Positions 61,156 through 64,000 of a DNA stretch of 64,000 bases are shown here, in pieces; position 1 is the stretch's first letter; each line of letters opens with the position of its first letter. A program made the translations under genes and the position numbers. The notes under the pieces are model-generated. The model did not search any database. It worked only from the letters and a program-made list of their open reading frames with translations, and was not told the origin of the DNA. The stretch is from positions 310,001 through 374,000 of the forward strand of contig NZ_WKJH01000030.1 in NCBI RefSeq assembly GCF_009674825.1. Reading direction: 5' to 3'. The DNA comes from Maribacter luteus (GTDB lineage Bacteria > Bacteroidota > Bacteroidia > Flavobacteriales > Flavobacteriaceae).

Positions 61156-64000
61156 ATGAAAAATGTCATCAAGTTTGCATTGCTCTGTTCAATTACATTC
61201 TGCTTTGCTTTTAACCTAAGTGCCCAAGAGAAATCCAAAAACCCGTTAACGGGATTGGAGTTTAGAAATATTGGTCCGGCAATGGCCTCTGGCAGAATCG
61301 CCGATATTGCGATTCATCCTGAAAATGAAAACATTTGGTATGTAGCCGTTGGATCTGGTGGGGTCTGGAAAACCATGAATTCAGGAACCACATGGGTATC
61401 CCTTTTTGATGATCAACCCTCCTATTCCATAGGGTGCGTAACCATTGACTCCAATAACCCACATACCATTTGGGTAGGGACCGGTGAAAATGTTGGTGGG
61501 CGACATGCCGGCTTTGGTGATGGTATTTATGTAAGTCATGACGACGGTAAGACTTGGAAGAATATGGGATTGAAAAATTCCGAACACTTATCAAAAATCA
61601 TAGTTCACCCGACCAATTCGAATATAGTTTGGGCAGCTTCCCAAGGACCTCTTTGGAGTAAAGGGGGAGACCGAGGCGTCTTTAAAACCACCGATGGTGG
61701 GGAAACATGGGAACGTACCTTAGGGGATACCGAATGGGTGGGTGCAACTGATATGCTTATCGACCCGAACAACCCGGATATACTCTATGCCGCTACATGG
61801 CAAAGACACAGAACAGTAGCGGGTTATTTAGGGGGTGGCCCTGGATCGGGACTTCATAAAAGTACCGATGGCGGGGAAACATGGGAACCCCTTAAAAATG
61901 GTATTCCAAAATCCAATCTCGGTAAAATCGGCTTGGCCATGTCTCCCTTCGATTCACAGGTTATTTATGCGGCCATCGAATTGGACCGAAAAAAGGGCGG
62001 TGTTTTTATAACATGGAACGGGGGTGCATCTTGGTCTAAACAATCAGATGCCGTTTCTGGTGGTACCGGGCCACACTATTATCAGGAATTAATAGCTTCC
62101 CCACATAAAGAAGGAACGCTTTATCTTATGAATAACAGTGCCTTGGTTTCAACAGATCATGGAAAAACCTTTACCTTCATGAGTAGATCAAACCAACATA
62201 GTGACAGTCATGCTTTGGTTTTTAAGAAATCCGACCCTAATTATTTATTGATCGGTACCGATGGTGGTCTTTATGAAAGTTTTGACAATACGGGTAGTTG
62301 GAAATATGTACGAAACTTGCCGATCACCCAATTTTTTAAAATTGCGGTCGATGATGCCGAACCTTTTTACAATGTTTATGGTGGCACACAAGATAATGGT
62401 TCACAAGGCGGTCCGTCGAGAACCATTAGTTCTGATGGTATTGCAAGTGCCGACTGGTGGAAAACACTTGGGGCTGATGGGGCCCAAACGGCTACTGAGC
62501 CTGGAAATCCCGATATTACCTATGGAGAGTTCCAACAAGGTGCCTTATGGCGTATAGATAGTAAAACAAGGGAAACCGTATTTATTCAGCCCCAAGCAAG
62601 AGAGGGTGATCCCTTTGAACGTTTTAATTGGGATGCTCCAATTCTAGTGAGTTCACATAACCCAAAAAGATTATATTTTGCTTCGCAACGGGTTTGGAAA
62701 TCAGAAGACAGGGGCGATTCCTGGAAACCGATTTCAACAGACCTTACCTTGAACCAGGAAAGGATGGACTTTCCTTATTACGGTACATCCCAAAGTTGGG
62801 ATAATGCTTGGGACATAGGCGCAATGTCAAATTATAATACCATTACTTCCTTAGCCGAATCACCAAAACAAGAAGGTTTGATTTACGCTGGTACCGATGA
62901 TGGACTCATTCAAGTAACGGAAGACGGAGGTGCAAATTGGAGAAAATTCACTTTGAATACCATAAAAGGATTACCCACTACACCCTTTGTGAACGATGTT
63001 CGCGCCGATCTTTTTGATGCCAACGTTGTATACGCGGCCTTGGATAACCATAAGTATGGTGATTATAAACCTTACATTATCAAAAGTACTGACAAAGGAA
63101 AGTCTTGGTCTTTGATCAACGGGGATCTTCCCAATAGATTATTGATCTGGAGACTGGTACAAGATCACGTAAAGAAAGATCTATTATTTGCCGCCACCGA
63201 ATTCGGAGTCTATGCTACTTTAAATGGAGGTAAAAACTGGATGGAATTAGAGGGTGGAATGCCAACCATTCCCATTCGGGATATTACCATACAAAGACGT
63301 GAAAATGATTTGGTTGCCGGTTCATTCGGTAGGGGAATATTCATTTTGGACGATATCTCTCCTTTACGGGATTTTGATGAAAGCTTGGAGTCTACTGAAG
63401 CAAAGCTCTTTCCCATAAAACCGGTTGAGTGGTACAAACAATCCAATAGGATAGGAAGTCAAGGTGATGCTGAGTGGATTGCAAAAAATCCTCCTTTCGG
63501 GGCCAATTTCACTTATTACATGGCAGATAAGATAAAATCAAAAACAGACCTCAGGAGGGAAAAAGAGAAAAAAGGAACTGCCAAATTCCCAGGATGGGAT
63601 GCTCTTGAAGAGGAAAGTAGACAAGATGGGCCATCAATACTTTTGGTAATTAAAGATGCTCAAGGAAACGTAATCAATACAGTGAAGGGATCCAACAAAA
63701 AAGGATTTAACCGCGTAAATTGGAACTTAAGTTATCCGAGTAAAAGTGGAGAGCGATTAAAGCCTCCAGAAGGGCGAAGAGGTTTTCGTAGGGGTGGCGT
63801 AATGGTTACCCCCGGGGAGTATTCCGTGACTTTGACCAAACGGGTCAATGGTATCAATACCGTTTTACAAGGACCGGAGACCTTCAAAGTAGCCCCCTTG
63901 TTCGAAGGGGCCTTACCTAGAAAATCATTTGAGGAAATGGATTCGTTCCGGGAAGCTGCTTTTGCATTTCAGCAAGATTTAACGGCAACCAGCACAGCAT
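61156..64000 (+). CDS. Sortilin/VPS10-like BNR-repeat exoprotein (3' end outside window)
   Basis: The frame starts with ATG at 61156 and stays open to the window edge (948 codons seen). A signal peptide ends near L-S-A-Q. Then follows a beta-propeller with repeated BNR/Asp-box motifs: T-D-G-G-E-T-W (twice), E-D-G-G-A-N-W, D-H-G-K-T-F, E-D-R-G-D-S-W, D-K-G-K-S-W. The family is usually annotated as glycosyl hydrolase or WD40/YVTN/BNR repeat protein, but no catalytic residues for sugar cleavage are evident. Position after the M14 peptidase may be chance. Confidence 0.85.
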   Translation, partial: MKNVIKFALLCSITFCFAFNLSAQEKSKNPLTGLEFRNIGPAMASGRIADIAIHPENENIWYVAVGSGGVWKTMNSGTTWVSLFDDQPSYSIGCVTIDSNNPHTIWVGTGENVGGRHAGFGDGIYVSHDDGKTWKNMGLKNSEHLSKIIVHPTNSNIVWAASQGPLWSKGGDRGVFKTTDGGETWERTLGDTEWVGATDMLIDPNNPDILYAATWQRHRTVAGYLGGGPGSGLHKSTDGGETWEPLKNGIPKSNLGKIGLAMSPFDSQVIYAAIELDRKKGGVFITWNGGASWSKQSDAVSGGTGPHYYQELIASPHKEGTLYLMNNSALVSTDHGKTFTFMSRSNQHSDSHALVFKKSDPNYLLIGTDGGLYESFDNTGSWKYVRNLPITQFFKIAVDDAEPFYNVYGGTQDNGSQGGPSRTISSDGIASADWWKTLGADGAQTATEPGNPDITYGEFQQGALWRIDSKTRETVFIQPQAREGDPFERFNWDAPILVSSHNPKRLYFASQRVWKSEDRGDSWKPISTDLTLNQERMDFPYYGTSQSWDNAWDIGAMSNYNTITSLAESPKQEGLIYAGTDDGLIQVTEDGGANWRKFTLNTIKGLPTTPFVNDVRADLFDANVVYAALDNHKYGDYKPYIIKSTDKGKSWSLINGDLPNRLLIWRLVQDHVKKDLLFAATEFGVYATLNGGKNWMELEGGMPTIPIRDITIQRRENDLVAGSFGRGIFILDDISPLRDFDESLESTEAKLFPIKPVEWYKQSNRIGSQGDAEWIAKNPPFGANFTYYMADKIKSKTDLRREKEKKGTAKFPGWDALEEESRQDGPSILLVIKDAQGNVINTVKGSNKKGFNRVNWNLSYPSKSGERLKPPEGRRGFRRGGVMVTPGEYSVTLTKRVNGINTVLQGPETFKVAPLFEGALPRKSFEEMDSFREAAFAFQQDLTATSTA

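Overview
The window is a gene-dense, low-GC segment of a chromosome from a member of the Bacteroidota, most likely a marine Flavobacteriaceae. The evidence is the set of lineage-typical families (DUF2141, DUF2807, DUF4870, DUF6268, PspC/PadR pair, two-domain universal stress proteins), lipoprotein signals, weak Shine-Dalgarno signals and promoter elements of the Bacteroidota type (TAnnTTTG). I cannot name a species. No rRNA, tRNA, CRISPR array, insertion sequence or prophage was recognised. The first gene and the last gene run off the window edges.

Positions 1-23.4 kb are ordinary chromosome: SnoaL/NTF2-like proteins, a secreted endonuclease/phosphatase-family protein coupled to a PaiB-like flavoprotein, an SDR oxidoreductase, a sugar MFS transporter, a divergent dps/oxyR pair, a PBP4-type carboxypeptidase, a NudK-like Nudix hydrolase, an M81 peptidase, an AIM24 protein, a PadR-PspC-DUF2807 group, a dipeptide epimerase coupled to a PLP enzyme, and trxB.

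Positions 23.5-58.9 kb form a stress/low-energy island. It holds cardiolipin synthase, a D-lactate-type dehydrogenase, a beta-CASP metallo-hydrolase, an ATP-cone/nuclease fusion, an MscS channel, five two-domain universal stress proteins, thioredoxin, hibernation-promoting factor, CbpA/CbpM, a ROK sugar kinase, a TolC-HlyD-ABC permease export operon, and a pyruvate kinase/GH13/GlgX operon. It also holds four diverged copies of a small helical protein that I do not recognise. At its centre are a soluble PAS histidine kinase and a response regulator whose output is a Crp/Fnr domain.

The main finding is that almost every transcription unit of this island is preceded by the same palindrome, TGA-N6-TCA (usually A before and T or G after). 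It is followed after 22-23 bases by a TAnnTTTG-like -7 element pointing at the gene. I located 12 palindromes serving 15 promoters, three of them bidirectional. The fixed spacing is what a Crp/Fnr-type activator at about -41 would need, and the REC-Crp protein encoded in the island is the obvious candidate. Its kinase has a FixL-like PAS with a histidine at the haem-ligand position, so the system may be a compact analogue of FixL/FixJ/FixK or DosR: oxygen or redox sensing coupled to fermentation, glycogen use, ribosome hibernation and stress proteins. Transketolase, galactose mutarotase, the sterol-desaturase-like gene and the LytTR regulator lie inside the same stretch but lack the motif.

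Positions 59-64 kb hold a secreted M14 carboxypeptidase and the first 948 codons of a large sortilin/BNR-repeat exoprotein.
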